A stretch of DNA of 64,000 nucleotides, from NCBI GenBank assembly GCA_019634615.1, contig JAHCAZ010000008.1, forward strand, positions 60,308-124,307, written 5' to 3'. The stretch's first letter is position 1, and every line of letters starts with the position of its first letter. Under the pieces are notes generated by a model. The model was given only the letters and a program-made list of their open reading frames with translations. It did not search any database and had not been told where the DNA came from. This document shows positions 57,185 to 64,000 of this stretch, one piece after another. This stretch comes from Opitutaceae bacterium. GTDB taxonomy: Bacteria; Verrucomicrobiota; Verrucomicrobiia; Opitutales; Opitutaceae. The translations under genes and the position numbers were made by a program.

Positions 57185-60150
57185 GCTCCACCACCGCCTA
57201 TCCGACCCCCAGCGAGGCGTTCGCCAATCGCGCCGCCGATCCCGCCACCGAGCGCGCCCTGCACGCCTGGGACGTGGCCAAGGCCCCGACCTTGGTCCTC
57301 GCCGTCGCGGCGCCCGCGCCCGGCGCGAAGACGTGGGGCTTCAGCCTGCCGGTGAAGGCCAACCGGCAGACCATGCTGTTTGTCGACGTCGTGCTCGACT
57401 GCGGGGCCGACGCGGGCCGGCCGGTGGCTACGGGCTACAAGACGAGTTTCGTCGTCGAGTGGTCGGGTTGGAACAACCTGCACTTCACCGCGTCGTCGCT
57501 GGCGCGGATCGGCGAGCCCGCGGGACTGCACGCGGTGCAGCGCCTGCGCCTTTCGGCGGGCACGGCGACGTTTGCGGGCACGGTCCTCGAGCTGGGAGCG
57601 ATCGCGTGGCTCGACGACGCGCCGCTGGTCAAGGTCACGCCCTATGAGGACATGGTGGTCAACTTCCTCTCGCCGCGGATGTGGGACCGCGCCGACTGGC
57701 GGTACACGGGCGGCACAGGGCTGCCCGACGGCGAGCAGGCGATGGAAGTGGGCTGGATGTACACGAACGTGCGCTACCTGCAGAAGCCGGGCCGTCGGCA
57801 CCGCACGGCGTACACGCGGCGCATGAACGTGGACCTCACGCCGTACCAGGCGGTGACGCTGTTCACGGCGACGGATGTCCGCGCGGCCTTCAGTGTCGTG
57901 CTCGAGATCGACGGACAGACGGTGCGGGCCATCGATCGCCGGCGCGGGCTGGGCGGGGGCGACGAGATGCGGGCGGCGATTTCCGGGCGTCGGCTGACCG
58001 CGCTGACGCTCGAGCTGGAGCAGGCCGAGGCGGAGATCCGCGAACCGAATGACGTGCAGGTGGCGACGTCGATCCGCTGGATCCTGCTCGAGCGCAAGGG
58101 CACCGATCCGGCACTCGTCGGCGAGGCGCCAGGCATCGCGCCGGTGCCGCCGCCGGAGCGGGTGGGCGTACTGGAACAGGAGATCCTGCCGGTTGGTGTC
58201 ATGATCGGGCGCGAGGAATTCCTGCAGCTGCGGGCCGGGGCGCAGCGGCCGGGACGCCTGCAGAAGATGGCGCGCGAAATCGTGGCCGAGGCGGAGGCGC
58301 ATCTCGCCTACCAGCCGGAGAAATTCGCGGGCCGGTACCTGCCCGTGGACCTGGGCAACCAGGGTTGCGAGCGGCGCGTGTCGCCGGCGGACCAGATGTT
58401 CGACGTCAACAGCTGCATGGTCTACGGCGGCCTGGCGTACGCGCTGACGGGTGACGTGCGTTACGGGCAGGTGGCGCGGCGGGGCCTGTTCACGGCGCTG
58501 CGGTGCACGACCTGGCAGGCGGGTTTCGCGAGCCGCATCCCGAGCGGGCTGCCGGGTTATCGGGCGCCGTTCATCGAGACGGCGGCGGCCGAGTGCGTGG
58601 CGATGGCCTACGATTTTGTCTACCCATTGCTGTCACCGGCGGAGCGGCGCGAGGTCGAGGACGCGTTGTACGAAAAGGCGCTGCCGTGGATCGACATGTA
58701 CCTGCGCCTGAACGGCGAGGGCTACCTGTTGAAGAGCAACCAGGGCGCGGTCTACACCGCCGGTCTCGTGTGCGCGGCGCTCGTGGCGCGGCGGAGCCAT
58801 CCGGACGTGGATGCGATCCTCGAGCGCGGCATCGCGTGGTTCCCGCGCATGTTGAACAACTATTACAAGGTGACCGGCGCCTCCGACGAGGGGCCAGGTT
58901 ACTGGGAGTACACGACGCAGCATGTCGTCGAGGCGGTCATCGCGATCTGCCGCTACAAAGGCTGGCGCGTGCAGGACTACGCGCCGCCGCACCTCGACCG
59001 GACGATCGACTACCTCATGCACCTGCGCTCGCTGGCGCGGGAGCGCCTGTCGTTCCTGCCGCTGAGCGACAACATCGAGGGCGTCGGGTACAATTTCATG
59101 AACAGCTCGTTCCTGTTCTTCGCGAAGTATTATCGCGACCCGAACGCGTTCTGGCTCTGGCACGAGTATTACGCGCCGCGGCCGAATCCGCCGGGGAGCC
59201 TGTTTTTCGGCAAGCGCATGGCCGGGGCGTGCTCGTTGTCGGGGTTGCTGGAGTTCCTGCTGTATGTCGACGGCGCGCCGCACACCCCGCAGCTGCCACC
59301 GGCGAAGCACTTCGAGGTGTGTGACCGCATCTTCCTGCGCACGGGCTGCCGCCACGGCGACATATTGCTCATGTTTGAGGGTGGGCCGCAGACCTTCGAG
59401 CACACCCACAGCGACAAGGGCCAGTTCATCATGGAGGCGTACGGCGAGCGTTTCGCGGCCGACCCGGGTACCATCAAGTACCAGGACCCGGCGCATCTCT
59501 TCTACAAGGCGACCTCGTACCACAACCTCGTCTCGCTGCGTGGTGCCGATCAGGAGTACCGCGACGCGGCGCGGGCGGTGGTGCTGGAGCGGACGAGTTA
59601 CGGGCCGGAGTGCGACTGCATCGCGGCCGACCTGGTGAACTCGTACCTGGCGTTTGACCGGTACAAGCGGCGGATCCTGTTCGTGCGGCCGCATTATTTC
59701 GTCGTGGTCGACGACGTGACGGCGAACGAGACCGGGTTGGAGTGGAATTACCACGCCTGCGTGCCGATCAAGGGCGTCGATTTGGCGGCTGGTCAGGTGC
59801 GCTTCACGGGCGCGAAGGCGGCAATGACCTTGGCCATCGGCAGTGATCGTCCGCTGCAGGCGACGCAGGGCGTCTATGGTTCGGAGGGGGTCGTGCTGAC
59901 GCACAACCTTGTGCTGACGCAGGTCGAGCCGGCGAAATCGATGAAGATCGCCGCGGTGTTGCTGCCGTTCCCGCTGAGTGCGGGCGCCGGCCCCGAGCCG
60001 ACGGTGGTGGTCGAGCAGGGGAAGGAGGGCGTGGAGTTTAAGGTTTCGGGCGCTTGGGGGACGGATCGGGTGCGCTGCGATTGGGGCAGCGGGACGGTGG
60101 AGGTGACCCGGAGGAACGGGGGAGGGGAGAGGCGGGTGGGGGCGGGGTGA
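57181..60150 (+). CDS. Heparinase II/III-family protein with N-terminal beta domains (989 aa)
   Basis: The N-terminal ~380 residues are beta-rich (two sandwich-like regions around MLFVDVVLDCGAD and TLFTATDVRAAFSVVLEIDG). An alpha/alpha-toroid follows (about 400-700) with GYNFMNSSFLFFAKYY and GASDEGPGYWEYTTQHVVEA. The C-terminal heparinase beta-sandwich has the signature TFEHTHSDKGQFIMEAYGER, with His741, His743 and Asp745. No signal peptide is seen, so the protein is predicted to be cytoplasmic and to cleave imported oligosaccharide. It starts in an ATGA overlap with the MFS gene. The very end (GGGERRVGAG) is low-complexity. Confidence 0.9.
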   Translation: MSSTTAYPTPSEAFANRAADPATERALHAWDVAKAPTLVLAVAAPAPGAKTWGFSLPVKANRQTMLFVDVVLDCGADAGRPVATGYKTSFVVEWSGWNNLHFTASSLARIGEPAGLHAVQRLRLSAGTATFAGTVLELGAIAWLDDAPLVKVTPYEDMVVNFLSPRMWDRADWRYTGGTGLPDGEQAMEVGWMYTNVRYLQKPGRRHRTAYTRRMNVDLTPYQAVTLFTATDVRAAFSVVLEIDGQTVRAIDRRRGLGGGDEMRAAISGRRLTALTLELEQAEAEIREPNDVQVATSIRWILLERKGTDPALVGEAPGIAPVPPPERVGVLEQEILPVGVMIGREEFLQLRAGAQRPGRLQKMAREIVAEAEAHLAYQPEKFAGRYLPVDLGNQGCERRVSPADQMFDVNSCMVYGGLAYALTGDVRYGQVARRGLFTALRCTTWQAGFASRIPSGLPGYRAPFIETAAAECVAMAYDFVYPLLSPAERREVEDALYEKALPWIDMYLRLNGEGYLLKSNQGAVYTAGLVCAALVARRSHPDVDAILERGIAWFPRMLNNYYKVTGASDEGPGYWEYTTQHVVEAVIAICRYKGWRVQDYAPPHLDRTIDYLMHLRSLARERLSFLPLSDNIEGVGYNFMNSSFLFFAKYYRDPNAFWLWHEYYAPRPNPPGSLFFGKRMAGACSLSGLLEFLLYVDGAPHTPQLPPAKHFEVCDRIFLRTGCRHGDILLMFEGGPQTFEHTHSDKGQFIMEAYGERFAADPGTIKYQDPAHLFYKATSYHNLVSLRGADQEYRDAARAVVLERTSYGPECDCIAADLVNSYLAFDRYKRRILFVRPHYFVVVDDVTANETGLEWNYHACVPIKGVDLAAGQVRFTGAKAAMTLAIGSDRPLQATQGVYGSEGVVLTHNLVLTQVEPAKSMKIAAVLLPFPLSAGAGPEPTVVVEQGKEGVEFKVSGAWGTDRVRCDWGSGTVEVTRRNGGGERRVGAG

Positions 60151-60155
60151 GGGGG

Positions 60156-60401
60156 TTACCAAAGTCGTTTGTTGGCAAACGCATGCCCGGAGCCGGTCTT
60201 GAGATAGGCCTCAAATGTCAGGGCCTGCTTTTTGCTGGAAAACGCCAGGTAGGTCCGCAGGCGCCATGGCTTGTAAGCGGAGGTGCTCACATTTTTCCCG
60301 GCGTTATGGTCATTTAGCCTTCGACGAAGGTCTTCAGTGTATCCCATGTAGCGTTTCCCCGGTGTGGATGAGCTCTCTAGCAGGTAAACGTAATGCATCA
60401 T
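60156..60401 (-). CDS. GIY-YIG nuclease superfamily protein
   Basis: The 81-residue protein is a stand-alone GIY-YIG domain: HYVYLLESSSTPGKRYMGYT carries the Y...Y-x-G core, DLRRRLNDHN follows, and the late FEAYLKTGSGHAFANKRL has the Glu. The size fits the UPF0213-like small GIY-YIG proteins common as free-standing genes. A second ATG lies one codon in. It is convergent with the heparinase gene and is the last gene before the integrated element. Confidence 0.85.
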   Translation of the reverse strand: MMHYVYLLESSSTPGKRYMGYTEDLRRRLNDHNAGKNVSTSAYKPWRLRTYLAFSSKKQALTFEAYLKTGSGHAFANKRLW

Positions 60402-60578
60402 CTGACAGAAAGTTACGTAACGCGGGATGCAACGCGTGAATACGTCATCGATAAGCAGGCGTGGCTACGCCAGTCAGGGGAGGCGTTCTTGCCCTCCTAC
60501 GCCGAGGCTACGGAGGGCATCCTTCGCCGTGAACGACAAAACGATGGCGGAAGTGCTCCGTAGCACAAAGATGGCCGT
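60402..60578. other. Intergenic DNA before the attachment site
   Basis: The 177 bases contain short palindromic fragments (GGCTACGCC; GGAGGGC near CCCTCC; GCTCCGTAGC-like). There is no supported gene or RNA. It includes the likely promoter of the GIY-YIG gene. Confidence 0.4.
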
Positions 60579-60642
<64 letters not shown>

Positions 60643-60741
60643 ATGTGCGGATAATTCAGCTGCGTTCAGGTGCATTTTACGAGGGAAAGTGTTGCGTGCA
60701 GGTGTATCTGTTGCTCCCATCTGCTCCCGCGAGCAGCTCCG

Positions 60742-61854
60742 ATGAAACACGTCTCCGTCTACCCCAAGGCGGGCCGGCCGGTTTGGTACGCGGCCTTCCC
60801 GCATCCCGTGACCGGCAAGCGCACCCTGCGCGCCACCGAATTCCGCCGTGACGACCCCCAGGGCCACCGTAAGGCCTGGAACTGGGCGCGCGCCCAAGCC
60901 CGCGACGGGCTCCTCACCCGAGCCGGCGACAAGAACAGCGCCTGGCTCCTCTGGGTGGAGGTCTGGCTGCGCATGAAGTACCGCGCTCAAGCCCATACGC
61001 TGCGCACCCAGCTCAACTGGTGGAGCTGGCTGTTCATTTTCCTCGAGGAAAACCAGATCGCCACGCCGCGCGCCCTCACTCGCGACCACGTGTTCGCCTA
61101 CATCGCGTGGCGCACGAAGCAGCAGAAGCTCAACGGCAAGACCGTCAGCTACAACTCCGCCCTCCAGGAGGCCCGCATGCTCGGGCGTATCATGCGCGAG
61201 GCCATCCACCGCGGCTACGCGGAGAGCAACCCCTGCGAACGGCTCGGACTGAAGCGTGACACCGCGCCCGAGAAGCCCGAGATGACAGACGAGGAGATCG
61301 CGAAGATCCGCGCCAGGCTCGTTCGCCTCGACCGCCCGCGGCCGCTCGCCGAGCGCTGGCGCTCGATCTCGTTCGAGATCGCCCTGCACACCGGCGTTCG
61401 CCAGCACGAGTGCAGCTTCCCGCTGAGTCACGTCGACTGGGCCGCCGGCACGATCCGCCTCTACGACGCCAAGGCAAAGGAGTACTACACGATCCCGCTG
61501 CACCCTGGGTTGCGCCCGCTGCTCGAGGAGCTGCGCAGCGCCGCGCTGAAGGTGACCTGCACACCGCCCCCAACCTGGCAGGCCGGCCGCTTCTGGACGC
61601 GGTTTTTCAAGGGCCAGAAGAAGAAGGATGGCCGCCGCACCCGAGCGTTTATGCCGCACCTGTGTTTTCATTGCACGCGGGTCTCAGTGATCACGCGGTT
61701 TGCCCGCGCAGGGGTGCCGATCCAACAGGCGATGGCGTACGTGCACCACGCGAACGCGATGATTCACAAGATTTACCAGCGCCTAACCCCAGCCGATATT
61801 GGCCGTTGCGTTCAGGCTTTGGAGTTCCCTCGGGCGCAGGCGGCCGGCGGTTGA
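60742..61854 (+). CDS. int: Tyrosine recombinase (integrase)
   Basis: The 370-residue phage-type integrase begins beside the tRNA remnant. The N-terminal SAM-like core-binding domain (about 70-165) has RTQLNWWSWLFIFLEENQI. The catalytic domain has Arg in LHTGVRQHECSF (about 219), His-Cys-Thr-Arg in CFHCTRVSVITRFARAGV (about 310-313), and Tyr in HHANAMIHKIYQRL (about 345). The ATG at 60742 gives MKHVSVYPKAGRPVWYAAFP; upstream starts add cysteine-rich residues of unlikely value. It catalyses integration and excision of the adjacent element. Confidence 0.95.
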   Translation: MKHVSVYPKAGRPVWYAAFPHPVTGKRTLRATEFRRDDPQGHRKAWNWARAQARDGLLTRAGDKNSAWLLWVEVWLRMKYRAQAHTLRTQLNWWSWLFIFLEENQIATPRALTRDHVFAYIAWRTKQQKLNGKTVSYNSALQEARMLGRIMREAIHRGYAESNPCERLGLKRDTAPEKPEMTDEEIAKIRARLVRLDRPRPLAERWRSISFEIALHTGVRQHECSFPLSHVDWAAGTIRLYDAKAKEYYTIPLHPGLRPLLEELRSAALKVTCTPPPTWQAGRFWTRFFKGQKKKDGRRTRAFMPHLCFHCTRVSVITRFARAGVPIQQAMAYVHHANAMIHKIYQRLTPADIGRCVQALEFPRAQAAGG

Positions 61855-62053
61855 CGAAGTGGCTCGGCACGAAGGCCGGGTTGACCTCCAGCCAACGCAG
61901 GATGCGCCGGACGGTGGTGAGGCGGCCGGTGAAAGGACAGTCGGACCGACCGGCCGAGGCGGATTTGATGGACTTGAGCGTCCACTCCGTGAGCGCAGGC
62001 TCGATCGCGGTGACGGCAGCGTACGTGCGGCAGATGCGATCGTGGGGGTGCAT
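61691..62053 (-). CDS. Possible small element protein
   Basis: The open frame of 120 residues has a first ~85 that look protein-like (CPFTGRLTTVRRILRWLEVN suggests a helix-turn-helix-like segment, possibly excisionase-type). The C-terminal 55 residues overlap the integrase 3' end antisense. It lies 42 bp after the unknown gene ending at 62096 on the same strand and could be the last gene of that cluster. No family is recognised; low confidence. Confidence 0.4.
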   Translation of the reverse strand: MHPHDRICRTYAAVTAIEPALTEWTLKSIKSASAGRSDCPFTGRLTTVRRILRWLEVNPAFVPSHFVNRRPPAPEGTPKPERNGQYRLGLGAGKSCESSRSRGARTPSPVGSAPLRGQTA

Positions 62054-62095
62054 GGAGAGTGTAAACGTTTAGACTCAGCGATGGACGGGATGGAC

Positions 62096-62503
62096 TCAGG
62101 CTGCCGCCTCAGTCGACTCAGGAGGCAGGCCCATCTGTTTACGAAGCTCAGCACGCTCGTGCTGACGGGCTGCCTCTTCCTTCGCACGATCGATCGGAGC
62201 AAGCCGGGCGTCTAGTTTATCCAGGTAGCCGGGAGCGGCCGCGCTGGTCTTGCCACGCCAGATCGCGACGCGAGCAGCAACGAGGCCGAGGCGCCCAGGC
62301 TGACGAGCAACGAAGCGTAATGACGCGATCGGGCACTCGGTAAGCATTCTGAAGAACTTTTTGTCGTGATCCGGTGACAGGACGGCTTTCAGCGATTCAG
62401 AACGATTTTCCGCCTCGCGCAGGTATTTCCGCTGCTCTTCGAGTAGACGAGCGGCACAGTCGGCGATGGAGAACATCTCCATGTATGTCGGTTGAGAATT
62501 CAT
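62096..62503 (-). CDS. Element-encoded hypothetical protein
   Basis: The 135-residue protein begins MNSQPTYMEMFSIADCAARLLEEQRKYLREA, is mostly helical, and ends in a charged tail (ERAELRKQMGLPPESTEAAA). The region around FRMLTECPIASLRFVARQPGRLG is the most distinctive. There is no catalytic motif. It starts 1 bp after the stop of the next upstream gene, so both are one transcription unit. Confidence 0.75.
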   Translation of the reverse strand: MNSQPTYMEMFSIADCAARLLEEQRKYLREAENRSESLKAVLSPDHDKKFFRMLTECPIASLRFVARQPGRLGLVAARVAIWRGKTSAAAPGYLDKLDARLAPIDRAKEEAARQHERAELRKQMGLPPESTEAAA

Positions 62504-62504
62504 G

Positions 62505-62849
62505 TCAGGATGCGAACTGGTTGAGGTTGTGGTGGTGACGGCGGGCGACGGTGCCGAGATGGCCGAGTTTGCGCTTGATGTGCTGGATCTCTGGGAGGGT
62601 GATCCGGCCATCGGCGAGGGCGTTGCGGATCGCCTCGTCGACGCTGGTCTTGCCTTTGACGATGATGCCGGCCTCGTTGGCGAGGGTGGTGGCGCTGGCC
62701 TGGGCGCGGGTGACCTGGTGCCGCAGGAGTCGTGTTTCGAACTGGCCGCCGAGATCGGCGAGCCGGGCGCAAAGCTGCTCTTTCGCAGTGAGCAGGGCCG
62801 CCAGGATGCGCAGCGGCGGCTGGGTGGGGGTGTTGGTATGCGTTTCCAT
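62505..62849 (-). CDS. Element-encoded hypothetical protein, helical
   Basis: The 114-residue, largely helical protein has LAALLTAKEQLCARLADLG, TRAQASATTLANEAGI, KTSVDEAIRNALADGRITLP and a His-rich end RRHHHNLNQFAS. The alternating helix/loop pattern is common in plasmid replication or mobilisation accessory proteins, but I cannot assign one. It is co-transcribed with the 62096-62503 gene. Confidence 0.75.
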   Translation of the reverse strand: METHTNTPTQPPLRILAALLTAKEQLCARLADLGGQFETRLLRHQVTRAQASATTLANEAGIIVKGKTSVDEAIRNALADGRITLPEIQHIKRKLGHLGTVARRHHHNLNQFAS

Positions 62850-62878
62850 GACAAAGGCTGCCAGAGGCGGGCGGCGGG

Positions 62879-63223
62879 CTACTGGCCGGCGAGTTTGGCG
62901 GCGAGGGCCTGCTCTAGGGTGCGCTCGATATCCTCAGCCGAAAGGCCGAGCTGATGGGCGCGGGTGCCGGCGGCGACGATGCGATCGAGGAGCGCGGGAT
63001 CCAGACCGCCCGTCTGCGTTTTGGCCCGGACGTAGGCCCGGATCTGCGGCCAGAAGGCGGTGACGCCATCGCGGATGATCTCGGAGAGGGTGACCTCGAC
63101 GCCGGGCCGGGAGAGCTCTGCCGCCAGTTTATCGAGCTCGGCCCGCAGCTCGTGGCCAGGGCGGAAGCCCACCGACTTGGCGGAACTCAGGTTGAATCGG
63201 GGCTCGCACACCGCAGATTTCAT
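62879..63223 (-). CDS. Ribbon-helix-helix-like regulator, element-encoded
   Basis: The 114-residue protein starts from ATG 63223; ATG 63259 is possible. The region VGFRPGHELRAELDKLAAEL followed by VEVTLSEIIRDGVTAFWPQI fits the beta-strand plus two-helix RHH-type DNA-binding layout (VTLSEIIRDGV is the usual helix-turn region). The C-terminal part is helical (LSAEDIERTLEQALAAKLAG). It sits 29 bp upstream of the 62849 gene on the same strand and is divergent from another small RHH-like gene, so autoregulation of the divergent region is likely. Confidence 0.75.
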   Translation of the reverse strand: MKSAVCEPRFNLSSAKSVGFRPGHELRAELDKLAAELSRPGVEVTLSEIIRDGVTAFWPQIRAYVRAKTQTGGLDPALLDRIVAAGTRAHQLGLSAEDIERTLEQALAAKLAGQ

Positions 63224-63306
63224 GTGAACGGTGTTTAACAACCGAAACAACGTTTGCAAGGCTTTTGTTGTATAGCGGTGAAAAAAGACGGATTTGGGGC
63301 TCTGTC
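63224..63306. promoter_or_regulatory. Divergent promoter region of two RHH-like genes
   Basis: The 83 bp between two divergent small regulator-like genes contain AACAACCGAAACAACG and, 14 bp later, TTGTTGTATAG. The ACAAC and GTTGT sequences are inverted. The low GC content and symmetry fit a shared operator for one of the two proteins. Promoter boxes cannot be fixed by eye. Confidence 0.4.
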
Positions 63307-63609
63307 ATGGCCAAGAATGAAAAGCCCCTGAAGGAGGCCTTTATCGGTTTCCGGATCACACCGGAGCTCCGCGAGCGGATGGATAGGATTCACCGCACGT
63401 ACGGCTCACGGACATCCACGATGGCCGAGGCGTTGCTCACCGCGTGGTGCGACCTCGTGGAACGCGATGGCCGCGTGCGGCTCCCGCTGCGCGTAGAGGT
63501 GGACGAGGACCGGGTGGAGCTGAGGGTCGCGGAGGAGCAGGCACCCTATCACGCCAGCAAAAGCACCGCGGCCGTGCCGCGAAAAGCAACACGGCCTAAC
63601 GCTAGCTGA
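63307..63609 (+). CDS. Ribbon-helix-helix-like protein, element-encoded
   Basis: The 100-residue protein has LKEAFIGFRITPELRERMDRI followed by STMAEALLTAWCDLVERDG, the strand-helix-helix pattern of RHH (CopG/MetJ-type) DNA-binding proteins. A basic/acidic beta-like tail follows. The ATG at 63307 gives the clean N-terminus MAKNEKPLKEAF. It is divergent from the other RHH-like gene. Confidence 0.75.
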   Translation: MAKNEKPLKEAFIGFRITPELRERMDRIHRTYGSRTSTMAEALLTAWCDLVERDGRVRLPLRVEVDEDRVELRVAEEQAPYHASKSTAAVPRKATRPNAS

Positions 63610-63726
63610 AGCCCTGAAACCGGCGCCGCCGTGCGTGATCGCATTTCCTCCCCAGCCGCAGGATGCCCCGCGGACGCTGCCTCCGTGCCGCTACGGCGAC
63701 TCGGGCTGCTGGTGCTGGTGTGAGGA

Positions 63727-64000
63727 CTAGGCGAACAGGGCGCCGAGGATAGCCATCAGCACGATCAGCGCGATAAGGCCGGCCAAAATCCATGCGACGA
63801 CGGAAGTCTTGGCCGCAGGATCCTGCGGCGCCTTTCCGGCGGCGAGATCGGCCGCTGCGACATAGGCGAGCCGATCCTTGGCGATCAGGTAGTCGAGCGC
63901 CGCGAGGAAGAGGATGACGAGGCCGAGGCCCCAGAAGATGAGAAGGATAACGCCCAGGATCACGGCGCCCTTGCTCCACTGCTTGGGCTTGCGGAACTGG
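63727..64000 (-). CDS. Small two-helix membrane protein, partial at the window edge
   Basis: The visible part covers the C-terminus with two hydrophobic helices (LGVILLIFWGLGLVILFLAALDYL, split at about 20 residues, and VVAWILAGLIALIVLMAILG) joined by an Ala-rich loop. The frame stays open to the window edge, reading QFRKPKQWSKGA upstream of a GTG at 63963. The true start may therefore lie outside. It could be a small membrane protein of the element's transfer or maintenance functions; no family is recognised. Confidence 0.6.
   Translation of the reverse strand, partial: QFRKPKQWSKGAVILGVILLIFWGLGLVILFLAALDYLIAKDRLAYVAAADLAAGKAPQDPAAKTSVVAWILAGLIALIVLMAILGALFA

Overview
The window is a GC-rich bacterial chromosome segment of about 64 kb. 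It most resembles Verrucomicrobiota of the Opitutaceae type (Opitutus or Lacunisphaera-like). That assignment is inferred from gene content (a GH172/DUF2961 protein, heparinase-like enzymes, sucrose-symporter-like MFS proteins, intracellular glycan enzymes) and from abundant small palindromic repeats. No marker gene for taxonomy lies in the window.

Region 1 (1-20.6 kb) is mostly housekeeping. It opens with the 3' end of guaA and a secreted LolA-like protein. Next comes a tight hisD-hisC-hisB-hisH run with overlapping genes, then citrate synthase with a clear terminator, two small coupled membrane genes, a VC0807-type membrane protein, pdxJ-acpS, the bifunctional NAD(P)HX repair enzyme, dprA, an S9 peptidase, a GH172 protein, a divergent PhyH dioxygenase/AraC regulator pair, a HIT protein, nrdR with a coupled unknown gene, a pabA/trpG glutaminase and a WD40 protein.

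Region 2 (20.7-48 kb) looks like a glycan and small-molecule utilisation island. It holds an ABC sugar importer (binding protein plus two permeases, no ATPase, one permease with large hydrophobic insertions), an SGNH hydrolase, and an MFS symporter next to a heparinase II/III-like protein. These are followed by a DUF1638 protein, a CHASE-PAS-PAS hybrid histidine kinase and a nitrilase-family hydrolase. Two tandem paralogous proteins of about 1,430 residues have no signal peptide. The region ends with a MtaA/UroD-type methyltransferase, a MetE-like zinc protein and a BNR/sialidase-like protein. The transporter plus unsecreted-enzyme layout suggests oligosaccharides are imported and then degraded in the cytoplasm (inference).

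Region 3 (48-60.2 kb) starts with lower-GC accessory genes (a PD-(D/E)XK-like protein and small membrane proteins). It continues with an APH-like kinase, a PDZ protein, a VanY-like peptidase and a repeat-packed spacer. The second catabolic block follows: an AraA-like isomerase, an alpha/beta hydrolase, two tandem MFS symporters and a 989-residue heparinase-family protein translationally coupled to the second symporter. A GIY-YIG protein closes the region.

Region 4 (60.6 kb to the end) is the left edge of an integrative element. The last ~30 nt of a serine-type tRNA gene form the attachment remnant, followed by a tyrosine recombinase and a block of small plasmid- or ICE-like genes with divergent ribbon-helix-helix-like proteins. 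The element runs off the window.

Spread through the intergenic spaces are several families of REPIN-like compound palindromes of about 55-90 bp. Most begin and end with the GTAG/CTAC signature expected of REP sequences. Three genes use the TAG inside such a repeat as their stop codon.
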